Source of the DNA: Nissolia schottii
Lineage: Eukaryota > Streptophyta > Magnoliopsida > Fabales > Fabaceae
DNA: 64,000 nucleotides
NCBI GenBank assembly: GCA_003254905.1
Contig: QANU01094832.1
Coordinates: 758,991-822,990 of the forward strand
Direction of reading: 5' to 3'
In this document: positions 12,030 to 24,605 of the stretch, piece by piece
How positions within the stretch are numbered: the first letter of the stretch is position 1
Layout of the letters: each line of letters opens with the position of its first letter
Translations under genes and position numbers: made by a program
The notes under the pieces: generated by a model
Told to the model about the DNA's origin: nothing
Databases searched by the model: none
Seen by the model: the letters and a program-made list of their open reading frames with translations, nothing else

Positions 12030-13330
12030 TCTTTGTCCTCAAGGAATAGCTGTAAAATCCAAAGCAGGAAACATCTTCTGTAGCTCATAGAGAGTTTCCT
12101 ATGTAGCTTCCTCTTCCAATTCCCCACGCCACTAAACTAGCACCTCTGTAACAGCGTGATGGCGTCGCTGAATCATGTGGCATTGCAGGACCTTCAGCGG
12201 TTCTCTAGGTGAGTCAGGTGGCCCCATTCCTGCGGTAAAATACGGAACTGAATGTTAGGGTCCCGACACGCTTTCGGCATGGACACATGAAAGGTAGGAT
12301 GGATCTTCGAATCCGTAGGAAGCCGTAGAGTATATGCAACTTCCCCTACTCTATAGAGAATTTGGTAAGGACCAAAGTATCAGGGAGACAACTTCTAAGA
12401 GTCACGAGTCACAGTGCTACATGAAATGCTGCCGATAGGGCTGCAACTTAAGGAACACCCAATCCCCCTCGTGGAAGACACGGTCAATTCTTCCCCTGTT
12501 AGTAAGCCGCTTCATACGAGCCTAAGCTTTCAACAAATTCCCTTTCAAGTTTCTGAGCATAATCTCATGGGTAACAAAGCTACTATCCACTGCCTCAACA
12601 GAAGTACTATAGGGAAAGTATGGAAGATGAATAGGTGGGGGCTGTCCACATAATACCTCATAAGGGGTGGACAGAATGGTTGAATGAAAAGTGGTATTAT
12701 ACCACCATTCAACTAGAGGTAACCATATACACCACTCCTTAGGGTTTTGCCATGTCATTGCTCGTAGGTAATGTTCTAAACAACGAATCAGGACCTCGGT
12801 TTGACCCTCAGATTGAGGATGGTAAGCCGTAGAAAGGCATTGTGTAACTCCCAACTGCTGAAGAAAAACTGTCCAAAATTTGCTTGTAAAGAGAGGGTCT
12901 CTATCACTCACTATATTAGAAGGTGCCCCACGAAGTCTGTAAATATCGTGAATGAAAGTTTTCGCCAATTGAGAAGCTGTGAAGGGGTGTCCCAAGGCCA
13001 CATAGTGAGCATACATGCCTAAGTGATGCACAATAACCCATATAGTGTCCTTCCCATCAGACTTAGGAAGTTTCTCAATAAAATCCCTGGAAATACTGTG
13101 CCAAACTTGACCTGGATAACTTCTGAGAATTCGCGCCATGCTATCCTTCCTTCCCTCCCTTGTTTGAGGTTTTGAAAACAACGGAAGGAAACTTCATCTA
13201 GCGCAATGTTAGCCACCAGCACTTTCTCCCCTTCTGGTGTTCCATTCACCGTGAAGAATCTTTCGCACTTCGCAACCCATGAGCAGACGTGGTCGTGGCA
13301 GAACTTTGGAAAATCGAGTCGAGTTAACCA
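12030..13330 (-). pseudogene. Ty3/gypsy gag-integrase relic, internally deleted
   Basis: On the minus strand, about 13330-13107 encodes the start of a gypsy gag domain (RLDFPKF..., WVAKCERFF..., REFSEVIQVKFG). At about 13097-13115 it passes, with a frame change, straight into an integrase core (VWHSISRDFIEKLPKS). The acidic residues of the catalytic triad remain (DFIE, SDRD and QTE contexts), followed by a GPYQIL motif near 12370 of the GPY/F type and a broken chromodomain-like tail near 12060-12130. Protease, reverse transcriptase and RNase H are missing. Several in-frame stops, including TAG codons in the tail, make it non-functional. The 5' end is truncated. Confidence 0.85.
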
Positions 13331-14169
13331 GGTAAAGACGCAATAGTCACTTTCGTTTCAAAATGATCTTAATAGTCACTTTCTTAAACAAATGATCTTA
13401 AGTTCAATTTCAAAATTCATGCATATGGAAAAAAAAGAAGAAGAAGAAACTATAGAAATCAATTATTACTGGATTATGAGATATTAGTTTCTCATACATT
13501 ATATGAGGAGACTAGGAAAATAAAACCCAAACAAAGAAACATATTCCATTAAGCTGTTTTTGGCACCTCGCTCGATTGGGGATAAATGAAACAGCAAAAT
13601 TTTGTTTAGACTACACAAAATTAAAATTTGAAGAGACAATTTTTTTTTTCAATCTCTATCTCTGTATTTTTGTTTATCTTTTATCTTATTTTTAATGTCA
13701 AACAAAATCTTACATCAAATCCTGCGTAATTACATTAATTACCATTGATAGAGTGTTATTTTAAACAAAAATATAAATTAATAGTGAGTTTTATATTAAA
13801 ATGCCATTATATCATTAATGCACTTAAAAAATTTCTCAAATTTCTCAAATAGCAGAGAGAGAGAGATAGAAAGAGAGAGAGATCATACGTTAAACAGTTA
13901 ATAAAATAATCACCATTTAAGAAAAAAAACAAAAACAAATTTGAACAGAAAGAAAAAAGAAGGAAAAAAAAGTCAGAAACATTGGCTCAATAAATGCCAG
14001 GGTAGTAAGAGGAAGTAAAGAGTGAGAGATAATAAATAAAGAGAACAAAAAAAGAAAAAGAAAGAAAGAGGGTAGGGGAAGTGGTGGTGGTAGGAACTAG
14101 GAAGGAAGGGGCAGTGGTTCATTAAAAAAAAGGAACTACTATTAAGGAAAGGGGAATTTGTGCTAACAA
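13331..14169 (+). promoter_or_regulatory. ABCB1 upstream region
   Basis: No gene is seen. The last 320 bp before the start codon are strongly purine-rich, with a (GA)n tract at 13854-13885 and long A/G runs at 13930-14130, which fits a purine-rich 5' leader. No convincing TATA box could be placed. Confidence 0.4.
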
Positions 14170-14736
14170 ATGTCACAAGAAGATTCAGAGGAGCAGATTA
14201 AGACCGCTACTGAACATTGGAAATGGTCTGAAATGCAAGGCCTTGAACTCATCCCTGAAGCTCCAACATTAGAGGAGGAACAGCAGCAACAACAAATGGA
14301 ACAAGAAGCAGCAGCTTCTTCTTCACAACAACACAAGAAGAAAGATGTTATTGGTAATGGTGGTGAGAATAAGAAGGTTGAGACTGTTGCCTCTGTTGGG
14401 TTCTTTGAGCTCTTCAGATTTGCTGATGGGTTGGATTACATACTCATGGGGATTGGGACTGTTGGGGCAATTGTACATGGATGCTCCTTGCCACTGTTCT
14501 TAAGGTTCTTTGCTGATCTTGTCAATTCCTTTGGTTCCAATGCCAATGATTTGGATAAGATGACCCAGGAAGTTGTGAAGGTAAAGCAACAACTTCAGTT
14601 CAAAAAGTTTGATGCTTTCTTTGTGTTTGTGTATGTGTCACAAGAGAGTAGTGCCCTCAAAAATTTGTTTTTTTTTTCAAATTAAAGTTTGAAGCTTTTT
14701 TTTTTTTTGTGATTTTGTTATGAAGAGTAACCTCAA

Positions 14737-14786
<50 letters not shown>

Positions 14787-17700
14787 AGTTTGAAGCTTTT
14801 TTTAGTGATTTTATTATGAATGGTGACCTCAAATTTTGGTTATTTTGAAAGTTGGGAGCTTTTTTGTGATTTTGTTGTGGAGGGTGAACTCAAAATTTTG
14901 GTTTTTTGGGTGTTGCTATGTTTGCAGTATGCATTTTACTTCTTGGTAGTGGGTGCTGCTATATGGGCATCATCATGGGCAGGTGAGTTTTCTCGTAAAC
15001 AAATGATTTTTATTCTTATTTTGGATTTTGGTTATTTTTTTTGAATTTGGTTCGAGTTTTAGGCTTGTGAATGCGTGAAAAGGATAAAGGGTTTGTTTTG
15101 TTGTTGCAGAGATTTCATGTTGGATGTGGACTGGCGAACGGCAATCGACAAGGATGAGGATCAAGTATCTTGAGGCTGCTTTGGAGCAGGACATTCAATT
15201 CTTCGACACCGAGGTTCGGACATCTGATGTTGTTTTCGCAATCAACACTGATGCTGTGATGGTCCAAGATGCCATCAGTGAGAAGGTAGAACACATGAAA
15301 GATTGAAAAAGAAAAGCATACATAAGCCAATTCAACCTTTTAGCTTTTATGCTATTTGATTAGATTGGATTGGACTTGTGTTTGATGTGGTTAACTTGTT
15401 ACAACTTGTTGAATTTTTTTGTGTGCAGTTGGGTAATTTCATTCACTACTTTGGTACATTTGTTTCTGGATTTGCTGTGGGGTTCACTGCTGTGTGGCAA
15501 TTAGCACTGGTCACTCTTGCTGTGGTTCCTATGATAGCTGTGATCGGAGGCATTCACACTACCACCTTGGCCAAGCTCTCTGGTAAAAGCCAGGAAGCAC
15601 TTTCTCAAGCTGGGAACATTGTGGAACAGGTACTAAGGGACATAAAGAGAAAGAAGAATCAAGAGAAAAACTATATTTTAGTCTCCAAAAGTGTAGGGTC
15701 TTAATAGATTAGAAAAACACGCACTCGTTAGCCTTTTCGATGGACTAATATGTTAAAAACCTAAAATTGTTTCAGGGACTAATGTGTATGCATTTTTTTC
15801 TTTCAGAGACCAATCTGTTAGGACTAGAATATAGATATTCTAAAAAAAAAAAAATCAATTTTCGGAGCTTTTTCTGTTCCGGGGTGGTGTTATTCATGTT
15901 TGAGGCAAAATTTTGCAGACAGTGGCGCAAATTCGGGTGGTGTTGGCGTTTGTTGGAGAGAATAGAGCTATACAAGGCTACTCCTCAGCGTTGAGGATTG
16001 CTCAGAAGATTGGCTACAAGACTGGTTTTGCAAAGGGAATGGGATTGGGTGCCACTTACTTTGTTGTGTTCTGCTGCTACGCTCTTTTGCTATGGTATGG
16101 CGGCTATCTGGTTCGACACCACTACACCAATGGAGGACTTGCCATTGCCACCATGTTTGCTGTTTGCATTGGAGGATTGTGAGTGATGAATCTATTGTAC
16201 CTTTTTCATGTTTATAGCAAACCTTAGTGATTAGATTAACTTTGGGATATAATTGATTGTTTTTTCTCAGAAGTTGTTCTTGGAAGCTTTTGATTATAAG
16301 CTGTTTTAAACCCAAAATAAATTAATTCAAACATATACTGAATTGTTTAACCATAGGGATTAAGACTTTTTAATCAACTCAGGTCTTTAGGCCAGTCTGC
16401 ACCAAGCATTGCAGCATTCACAAAGGCCAGGGTTGCGGCTGCAAAGATTTACCGAGTGATCGATCACAAGCCGGGCATAGAGAGAAACAATGAATCAGGC
16501 ATGGAGTTAGAGAGTGTCACAGGACTAGTGGAGCTGAAAAATGTGGACTTTTCATACCCGTCAAGGCCGGAGGTCTGGATTCTCAACAATTTCACCTTGA
16601 GCGTTCCTGCCGGCAAGACCATAGCCTTGGTTGGCAGCAGTGGCTCCGGCAAGAGCACGGTCGTGTCCCTCATTGAGAGATTCTATGACCCTTCATCAGG
16701 TAAACTGTGAATTGACTTCATTCAAATGCATTCGAAAATTGAAAGTTACATTTTTTACAATTAGGAATTGTTCATGCAATTTCAGGAAGAGTGGTAGTTA
16801 CGTAAAACCCTACCCAAATGGCCAACGCTGCATTTTTTTTTTTTTTGAAGTATGAAGTTCAATTAACTTGTTTATTGAAAATTTGGTTATGGAAGTTAAA
16901 GGCCATGTTGTCTATTATGTGACTCTTAACTAACCTTGTTTTGGAACAAACTATTGTGTAGGACAAGTTTTGCTAGATGGTCATGATGTTAAGGCTTTGA
17001 AGCTTAGATGGCTGAGGCAGCAGATAGGGCTAGTGAGCCAAGAACCTGCTTTGTTTGCTACCACAATTAGAGAAAACATACTTTTGGGAAGGCCAGATGC
17101 TGACCAAGTTGAGATTGAAGAAGCTGCAAGGGTTGCCAATGCTCATTCTTTCATCATCAAACTTCCAGATGGTTATGAAACCCAGGTTATTCAAACTTAG
17201 AATAATTGGAAGAGTATTGCTATGTCAGTTAAGAAATGGAGTAAACCTTCAAATTTGGCCCTGGAGTTGTTAGCATTGGTCAAGTTTGTCCCAAGTTATC
17301 AACATAGTCATATTAGTCCCTGAAATTATCAAAAGTCGGTCTAGTTAATCCTTCGACATTGGTCAAATTTGTCTTTCCCATGGATTAACTTGTCTGGTTT
17401 TTGACAACTTTAGGGATTAATATGACAATTTCCATAGCCTGAGGATAAACTTGATCAACGCTGATAACTCCAAAGATGAATTTGAAAGTTTACTTGAAAA
17501 AATGTGTTAGTTACCTATCCAAGGGTCAATTAATATGTTACACTACTATAACAAGAAACTAAGCCTTGTCCCACTAAGTAGGGTCGATGCGAGTCGAAGC
17601 GACTAGGGTTGAGTCTCTCACTGGATGGCAGTAATCGCTATGCCACTTACCATCATAAAAATTTGGACCAAAGTAAATTGAGGCAAATAATTGAGGCATG

Positions 17701-20700
17701 ATTTATGAAAATGGTTACGGTGAATGCATATTTGGGGTGGTGGTGTGGTGGTTGTTCAACAACCACCATCTAATGGCCATGTGAAATCAATCACATCATT
17801 TGGTTTGAAGATGTGGTCTAGAAGCATGACTTGTTACCATCATTGCTGGCCCACTTCTACATTTTTTTAAAATAAAATATATGGATGAATAGTAAAAATT
17901 GGATAATAGAATTAGAGTGATGTATATCATAATTATTACATTGAGGTAAGTATGTTGTGCAAAAAGAGGATAATGTCTCAAAGACTTTATGGCAGTTGCG
18001 CATGGCACAAGAGTGGCCTAAAGTTTTATCATTGTGAAAATGTGACCCAAAGTATACGGATCTTGACCAAGTTTCTTGTTTGGTTGGGCAATTTGGTTTG
18101 TAAGTGCAACTTTCATTATTATATTTATAAGTTAAGACAGATTTATTTTATTTGGTCAATACAACAAAGTCCATATATTTTTTTAATCAATATGTTTTTT
18201 TATTTATTAAAAGTCGAAGTATGAAAGTGATTGGTCATACTTTGGATTTGTGAACATGAGGGTAACATGGTTCACAGTCAACAATGCATGTGCATGAATA
18301 CAGAGGAGTTGGGTATATTTAGGGACTTTAAAACTATCAAACCGTGGATTCCCATGACATAACAACAAAAAAAAATGAAGCATGGCATTAACTTCATTAT
18401 GTAAAACAGAAAAAACTTTTATGTTGAATTTCTAAAGTCACTAAACTATGAATTACAGAAGGAATCATAATGATATCTGATAATTTATAGATGATGGGAC
18501 AGAACCTTAGTCCTTATTTGTTTGGATAAACTTAGCGTTCAAAACATCTTATAATCAAAAGAAGGTAATTTTTGAAAAAATAAATATTATTTCTCAGAAT
18601 TAAGCTGTTACAAAACATACACTAACATCTTCACTTTTATACAACTCTTAGGGCATGAGAGTTATCAAACTACTATTTGGTAAATAACAAGTTATTTGAA
18701 ATGGCAGGTAGGAGAGAGGGGGCTGCAACTTTCAGGAGGGCAAAAGCAGAGAATAGCAATAGCAAGGGCAATGCTGAAGAACCCGGCAATCCTTCTTCTT
18801 GATGAGGCGACAAGTGCATTGGACTCTGAGTCCGAAAAGCTTGTTCAAGAGGCCCTTGATAGGTTCATGATTGGTAGAACAACTCTTGTAATCGCTCACC
18901 GCCTCTCCACCATTCGAAAAGCCGACCTTGTAGCCGTACTTCAGCAAGGAAGTGTTTCGGAAATCGGAGCTCACGATGAGCTCTTCGCTAAAGGCGAAAA
19001 CGGAGTCTACGCCAAGCTTATCCGGATGCAGGAGATGGCTCACGAAACTGCCATGAGTAATGCCAGAAAGAGTAGTGCAAGGTAGCTTTCGCCAATGTTG
19101 AACATTGTCATTCTTTGAAAAACTCATTTTGCGCTTCATATTTGTTCATGATGTTCTAATCTGAGGATATATCATCACATTTTTTTCATTTGCAGGCCTT
19201 CAAGTGCAAGAAACTCTGTAAGTTCGCCCATCATTGCTCGGAATTCTTCGTATGGTCGGTCACCATACTCAAGGAGGCTATCTGACTTCTCCACATCTGA
19301 TTTTAGTCTGTCCATTGATGCATCACATCCAAATTATAGACTTGAAAAGCTTGCCTTCAAAGACCAAGCCAGTTCCTTTTGGCGACTCGCGAAAATGAAC
19401 TCTCCTGAGTGGCTTTATGCTTTGATTGGTTCTTTAGGTTCTGTTGTTTGTGGATCTCTTAGTGCATTCTTTGCTTATGTTCTTAGTGCTGTCCTCAGTG
19501 TCTACTACAATCCGAACCACAGGCACATGATCCGAGAAATCGAAAAGTACTGCTACTTGTTGATCGGACTTTCATCGGCCGCACTCATCTTTAACACGTT
19601 GCAGCACTTCTTCTGGGATATAGTCGGGGAAAATCTAACGAAGCGAGTGAGGGAGAAAATGTTGACTGCGGTGCTCAAAAATGAAATGGCATGGTTTGAT
19701 CAAGAGGAGAATGAGAGTGCTAGAATCGCGGCAAGGCTAGCTCTTGATGCCAACAATGTCAGATCAGCCATTGGAGACAGGATTTCGGTCATTGTGCAGA
19801 ACACAGCGCTAATGTTAGTTGCTTGTACTGCAGGGTTTGTATTGCAATGGCGCCTCGCGCTCGTCCTTGTTGCTGTCTTCCCTGTTGTTGTTGCGGCCAC
19901 CGTTTTGCAGGTTTTGCTTTTTTTACATTTCTCTATGGCATGCTTACAAATTTGAACTTGTTTTCCAAATTTGTTATATTCATTAATTGCATTGAACTTT
20001 TTAACAGAAAATGTTTATGACTGGTTTCTCTGGTGACTTGGAAGCTGCTCATGCCAAGGCAACACAACTAGCTGGGGAGGCTATTGCTAATGTAAGGACT
20101 GTTGCTGCCTTTAACTCAGAAAAGAAAATCGTTGGCCTTTTCACCTCAAACCTTGAAACTCCGTTGCGACGATGCTTTTGGAAGGGTCAGATTTCTGGAA
20201 GTGGATATGGAATAGCTCAATTTGCACTTTATGCTTCCTATGCACTTGGTCTTTGGTATGCTTCTTGGCTGGTGAAGCACGGAATATCAGACTTCTCGAA
20301 AACAATCCGAGTTTTTATGGTCCTCATGGTCTCAGCCAATGGCGCTGCTGAAACTTTAACCCTGGCTCCAGACTTCATCAAGGGTGGTCGAGCCATGAGG
20401 TCAGTCTTTGATCTCCTTGACCGGAGAACCGAAATTGAGCCAGATGATCTGGATGCTACTCCTGTCCCTGATCAACTTCGCGGTGAAGTTGAACTTAAGC
20501 ACGTTGACTTCTCTTATCCTACTCGACCAGATATGCCAGTTTTTCGTGACCTTAGTCTTCGCGCGAGGGCAGGCAAAACTCTTGCCCTTGTAGGGCCTAG
20601 TGGCTGTGGTAAGAGCTCAGTCATTGCACTTATACAGCGGTTCTACGATCCAGCATCTGGCCGGGTCATGATTGATGGAAAGGACATACGGAAATACAAC

Positions 20701-21291
20701 CTCAAGTCCCTTAGACGGCACATTGCTGTGGTACCTCAGGAGCCATGCTTGTTTGCTACTACAATTTATGAAAACATTGCTTACGGGCATGAATCGGCTA
20801 CTGAAGCCGAGATAATTGAGGCTGCAACTCTTGCCAATGCTCACAAGTTCATATCCGGTCTACCGGATGGCTACAAGACATTTGTTGGCGAGAGAGGAGT
20901 TCAACTATCCGGAGGACAAAAGCAAAGAATAGCAGTTGCTAGAGCTTTTGTTAGGAAGGCGGAACTCATGCTTCTTGACGAAGCGACCAGCGCACTTGAT
21001 GCGGAATCCGAGAGGTCGGTTCAGGAGGCGCTAGACCGTGCCTGCTCGGGAAAAACAACCATCATTGTTGCACACAGGCTATCGACTATCAGGAATGCCA
21101 ATGTCATTGCAGTGATTGATGATGGGAAAGTAGCAGAACAAGGATCACACTCACACTTGTTGAAGAACCACCCTGATGGGATCTATGCACGCATGATTCA
21201 ATTACAAAGGTTCTCAAATAACCAAGTAATTGGTGTGGCTTCAGGTTCAAGTTCCTCATCAAGACCAAAAGATGATGAAAGGGAAGGCTAG
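14170..21291 (+). CDS. ABCB1: ABCB1/PGP1-type ABC transporter (auxin efflux)
   Basis: A full-size ABC transporter of subfamily B with layout TMD-NBD-TMD-NBD. Exons: 14170-14580, 14928-14982, 15110-15285, 15429-15629, 15919-16178, 16383-16699, 16962-17185, 18708-19081, 19196-19910, 20008-21291. Phases agree throughout and give 1338 aa (Arabidopsis ABCB1 is slightly shorter, about 1286). A Gln-rich N-terminus precedes the first membrane segments (from about residue 75). NBD1 has Walker [10 protein letters not shown] near 452, signature LSGGQ at 556 and Walker [13 protein letters not shown] near 580. NBD2 has GPSGCGKSS near 1107, LSGGQ at 1211 and [12 protein letters not shown] near 1235. Both sites look catalytically intact. 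ABCB1 proteins are plasma-membrane auxin exporters; that role is inferred from family resemblance. Intron 7 is 1.5 kb and holds a MITE. Confidence 0.95.
14738..14785 (+). repeat. (ATT)n microsatellite in ABCB1 intron 1
   Basis: About 16 uninterrupted ATT units, likely length-polymorphic. It is flanked by two copies of an AAAGTTTGAAGCTTTTT motif (about 14685 and 14786), so intron 1 contains a local duplication. Confidence 0.9.
17239..17496 (+). mobile_element. MITE family copy A (ABCB1 intron 7)
   Basis: It starts GAGTAAACCTTCAAATTTG and ends with the inverted counterpart GAATTTGAAAGTTTACTTG. The flanking 8-mers are AAGAAATG (17231-17238) and AAAAAATG (17497-17504), a near-perfect 8-bp target-site duplication of the hAT type. 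The interior carries TTAGTCCCTGAAATTATCAA and its partial complement. Related copies lie at 24090, 40087, 41555 and 43718. Confidence 0.75.
17550..17665 (+). repeat. possible SINE (Au-like) fragment in ABCB1 intron 7
   Basis: The phrase AAGCCTTGTCCCACTAAGTA followed by GGGTCG resembles a segment I associate with plant Au SINEs. A second part, GGGTTGAGTCTCTCACTGGA, could be a degraded tRNA-like B-box region. Assigned from memory of the family, so confidence is low. Confidence 0.3.
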
Positions 21292-21867
21292 CTATGTCGA
21301 AAGAAATTATAACCAGTGATAGAGGAGTATATGCCATATACCAATTATAATTGTTGGCATTTATTTTTTTTCTTTCGTTTTGACCATAGTATAGTTTGTG
21401 TAACATCCCTCATCTTCCTCCCATTAAAGAAATGTATCTTCTTGTTTTTGTGAATCTTACTAAGGAAGACTACAGGAATGAGATTCAAATAGATAAAATA
21501 GATGTCCATGTCTATAAATTTATTGAATAATTGGCAACTATATCAAGGTTCTAGACCTTTATGACATGAATAGCTCAATGTTTAGTTTGTACAAGCAAGT
21601 ACTTAAGCTAATCTAGTTCGACAGGATTTGAATGATTATTCAACTTGAATTTCTTTGCATAAAATGTATCTTCATCATAAATACAACATGATCCTATCGT
21701 GGCAGTTTCTAATTCTTCTGGTCCTAATATTATCTGGGGTGCAGTTGCATGTGCCTTGGCTAGTAGGGTTAAGGAGCATTATTGTGTTTAAATCACATGA
21801 TTGTGGCACAAACATGCATGACATGAAGATATGTATAAACAACTGGGAAAATCAGACAAGGATCTAA

Positions 21868-22095
21868 ATGTGGGAGGAGTTTGTGGACAAGAGTGGGACA
21901 AAAGAAGCAGCAAAGGATGAGAAAATGACAAGGGAAGAAAGGATTGTGCTTGGTGCAAAAGGGGGTGTTATCACTTCTAGGGGACCAACCCTTGGTGATT
22001 GTGTCCAAAAAGTATATGATATGAATAGCAAGGCATGGGCCTTGATTCAAAGTGGCTCCTTTGATTGGTATGACAGAGTCCAAACTCCAACGTAA
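21868..22095 (+). CDS. hypothetical small ORF, 75 aa
   Basis: An uninterrupted 75-codon frame between ABCB1 and SRP14. It is hydrophilic and mixed-charge (Lys/Glu-rich start, then a GDCVQKVYDMNSKAW segment), and its composition looks more protein-like than other ORFs in these spacers. I do not recognise the family. It could be a short gene, the end of an unannotated transcript or the last exon of a fragment; upstream 21655-21867 is another short frame with no clear link. No domain, signal peptide or splice evidence supports it. Confidence 0.25.
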   Translation: MWEEFVDKSGTKEAAKDEKMTREERIVLGAKGGVITSRGPTLGDCVQKVYDMNSKAWALIQSGSFDWYDRVQTPT

Positions 22096-22407
22096 CTCGT
22101 GTAATCATTCAATTCAATATAATATAGCAAATGCTTGAAAGTGGCCCTGCAAAATTTCAGCCAGCAAAATTTGACAAGGTGTTTTGTCACCAAATGGAGA
22201 GCATCCATTGATAGAAGTTTCCTAATGTTAGATCCAAACCTTGACTGCAATCAAGAATAGTAAAGCACATAACATTGATATTCACACTAATTTGTTAACA
22301 TCTTTAAGAGCTTAATGTAAAAAATGGGTTTAATAAGAAAAGGAAGGAAGAATAAAGAGACTTCATTCCATAAAAAAAAAGTGTGTACACACTAAATAAC
22401 ATGCATA

Positions 22408-23597
22408 TCAGCATATGTACAAGACAAAAGAAGTCAAGAACACAAGTTTGTGCAGAAGCTCAGGCAGCCAAAGCAGATCACTTTTAAGTCTTCTTAGGCA
22501 TCTTTGAACTCCTTCTTTCTTATCAGTCTTAGCAGATTTCTTCTTGTCCTTCCTTTCTCTCTTCCTTAAGGCTGTCATGTGAGCCTTTAGTATAGTTGCA
22601 TAAGAAGCTTGAAAGCGCTGGTGATCCTTTGCTCCAACCTTTCCAGTGATATACCAGTAATATTAAGTATAAGAAGTGGACAAAACATATACAAAATCAT
22701 GAACATAAGTTGAGAGAAAAATTAGAAACAAAAAAGGTGAAGGTTTTAAAAGTGTGTAAGTGTTAAGTGCACACTAATTGAAAAATGCATGGATTCACTT
22801 AACAAGAAGGTTTTAAAAGCATAATGGAAAGTAGCAAGATCAAAATATATAAGCTACATACCAAAGTAGAAACCGTCTTCTTCACATCAGTGGCACGGAT
22901 GAGGCATCTATAGTCAATTGCTTCACTAGCAGAGGCCAATTTATTCCTATCCACTTTGGACTTCAAGGATGCTGAAAGCACACCAAAAATGAAAAAGAAA
23001 GAACCAGATGCATTTCAAATAAAAATGAAAATCAGTTTTGCAGAAATGTAAAACCAAAACTTTTAATCAACTAAGAAGACAGCATTAACGCACACATACA
23101 CACATCGTTTAAGAGTAACCCAAACAGAGCCCTTCTCGGTGCTGCGCTCGAACATGCTGGTGAGTTCATTCAGAAATGGATCTAGCTGTAGAAGAACCTA
23201 GTAAAATTGGGAATCAGAATCTCTAAATCAGCACTATCAACTGCATACCTTAAACAACAAAATAGTAATACAAATAAACTATTGATTAAGATGACATGCC
23301 GATTTTACAAGCAGAACCACCATCCAAACTTCATAAAACATAAAATAAAAAACAACTTCAAAATCGAAACAACATAATGGTTTTCCTAACGCATCCCTAA
23401 CCAAAACTACACGTGCAGTCAAGTAGACGACGAGTTTTGGAATAGACAATGCGAATGGTTATGGATCGATCGTTGTGTGCAATGATCTATGTCGAAATTT
23501 ACACTGCAAAAAGATTTTGTAGAGTGGGAAATTGAAGAAGTATGGGACAAGAATTCACAGAAAAGAAGAGTGTGAGGGAGAGAGAATAGGTTACCAT
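22408..23597 (-). CDS. SRP14: signal recognition particle 14-kDa protein
   Basis: SRP14 forms a heterodimer with SRP9 on the Alu domain of SRP RNA and slows translation during targeting to the ER. Minus-strand coding exons: 23597-23595 (ATG only), 23197-23104, 22971-22862 and 22638-22408. The start MVLLQLDPFLNELTSMFE, the middle LKSKVDRNKLASASEAIDYR and the Lys-rich tail (KAHMTALRKRERKDKKK) are diagnostic of the family. As written the frame ends at 22408-22410 and gives 145 aa, with a hydrophobic tail that is foreign to the family. A one-base shift near 22503-22520 would end the protein at 22484-22486 with about 120 aa and a basic end (KMPKKT), matching the usual plant length of about 121. 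This is either an assembly error or a real frameshift allele. Confidence 0.88.
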
Positions 23598-24089
23598 GGT
23601 TGAGGATTGCAGCGCGTAGAGAGCTTGTCGGTGCTGAAAACACAGTCAAATTATTTCAAAGTTAATACATCAAACATAAAATTAATTTTCACAAAAATTT
23701 AAAAAACCCAAACAAACCTTTAATAGTCCCTAACCTTAGAAAAAATCAAGCACTGAAGTCTTTAATGGAAATGGAAAATAATTTGTCTAACAAAAAGATA
23801 ACTATTAATGTTAAATTTGCATGTAGAGCTCAAGAATTTTCTTCAATACATTTTGAATGGTTGTCAAACTCAGATTTTTATATAAAACCTCATAAAACTC
23901 AATCATAAACTCAAACCCTAAACTAAATACCAAATTCACTAAAAGACTAATAATAATTCCACAATAAGCAATTACATTGTGTCACAAGTTTATAATTAGA
24001 GCACACGAATTTGAAGGTTTGCTCTTTAAAATTAACATAAAAAAACATTCATATAACTTCATCCAAGATGCTTTGATCAGTAATTAATA

Positions 24090-24345
24090 GAGTAAACCTT
24101 TAAATTCATCTCTGAGGTTATCATCGTCGGTCAAGTTCATCTACATGTCACGAAAATAGTCATATTAGTTAAGTTGTCAATAACCAGTCAAGTTAATCCT
24201 TGTGAAAGACTAATTTGATCGATGTTGAAGGGTTAATATGACCGACTTTTAGTAATTTCAGGGGACTAATATGACCATTTCCACAGCCAAGAGATAAGAT
24301 TGAATAATGCTAACAACTCTAGGACGAACTTAAAGGTTTACTTGG
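24090..24345 (+). mobile_element. MITE family copy B (SRP14 leader intron)
   Basis: It starts GAGTAAACCTTTAAATTCATC and ends GAACTTAAAGGTTTACTTGG. A perfect 8-bp direct repeat AATTAATA flanks it at 24082-24089 and 24346-24353, as expected for a hAT-type insertion. Internal GTTAATCCTTGTGAAAGACT and TAATTTCAGGGGACTAATAT segments match copy A in order. Confidence 0.8.
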
Positions 24346-24584
24346 AATTAATATATCAGACATGCTTGGCAAAGATGGTAGCCCCCAATTTCAAACTGTT
24401 CCAAGTGTTCAAACAATTAATCTAATTCAATAACCTAGCTACTAAATGGCATGATCAAACACCCAGAAAATTTGAAAGTATATAAAAAAACATATACCAA
24501 AAGTACAGCAAACAAGAGTAGAAGAAGAAGAGCACCTGAATGCTGCTGGAGCTCACACCGATTCTGTGCCGACTGCCACTGCTC

Positions 24585-24605
24585 CCGCCGCCGCCGCCGC
24601 CGCCG
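24585..24605 (-). repeat. CGG trinucleotide repeat in predicted SRP14 leader
   Basis: Seven CCG/GCC units on the + strand (CGG on the SRP14 strand) in otherwise AT-rich DNA. It sits in the predicted first exon of the SRP14 transcript. Confidence 0.85.

Noticed and set aside
15115-21406. Minus-strand ORFs opposite ABCB1
   Set aside because: Shadows of the strongly supported + strand exons; no independent domain.
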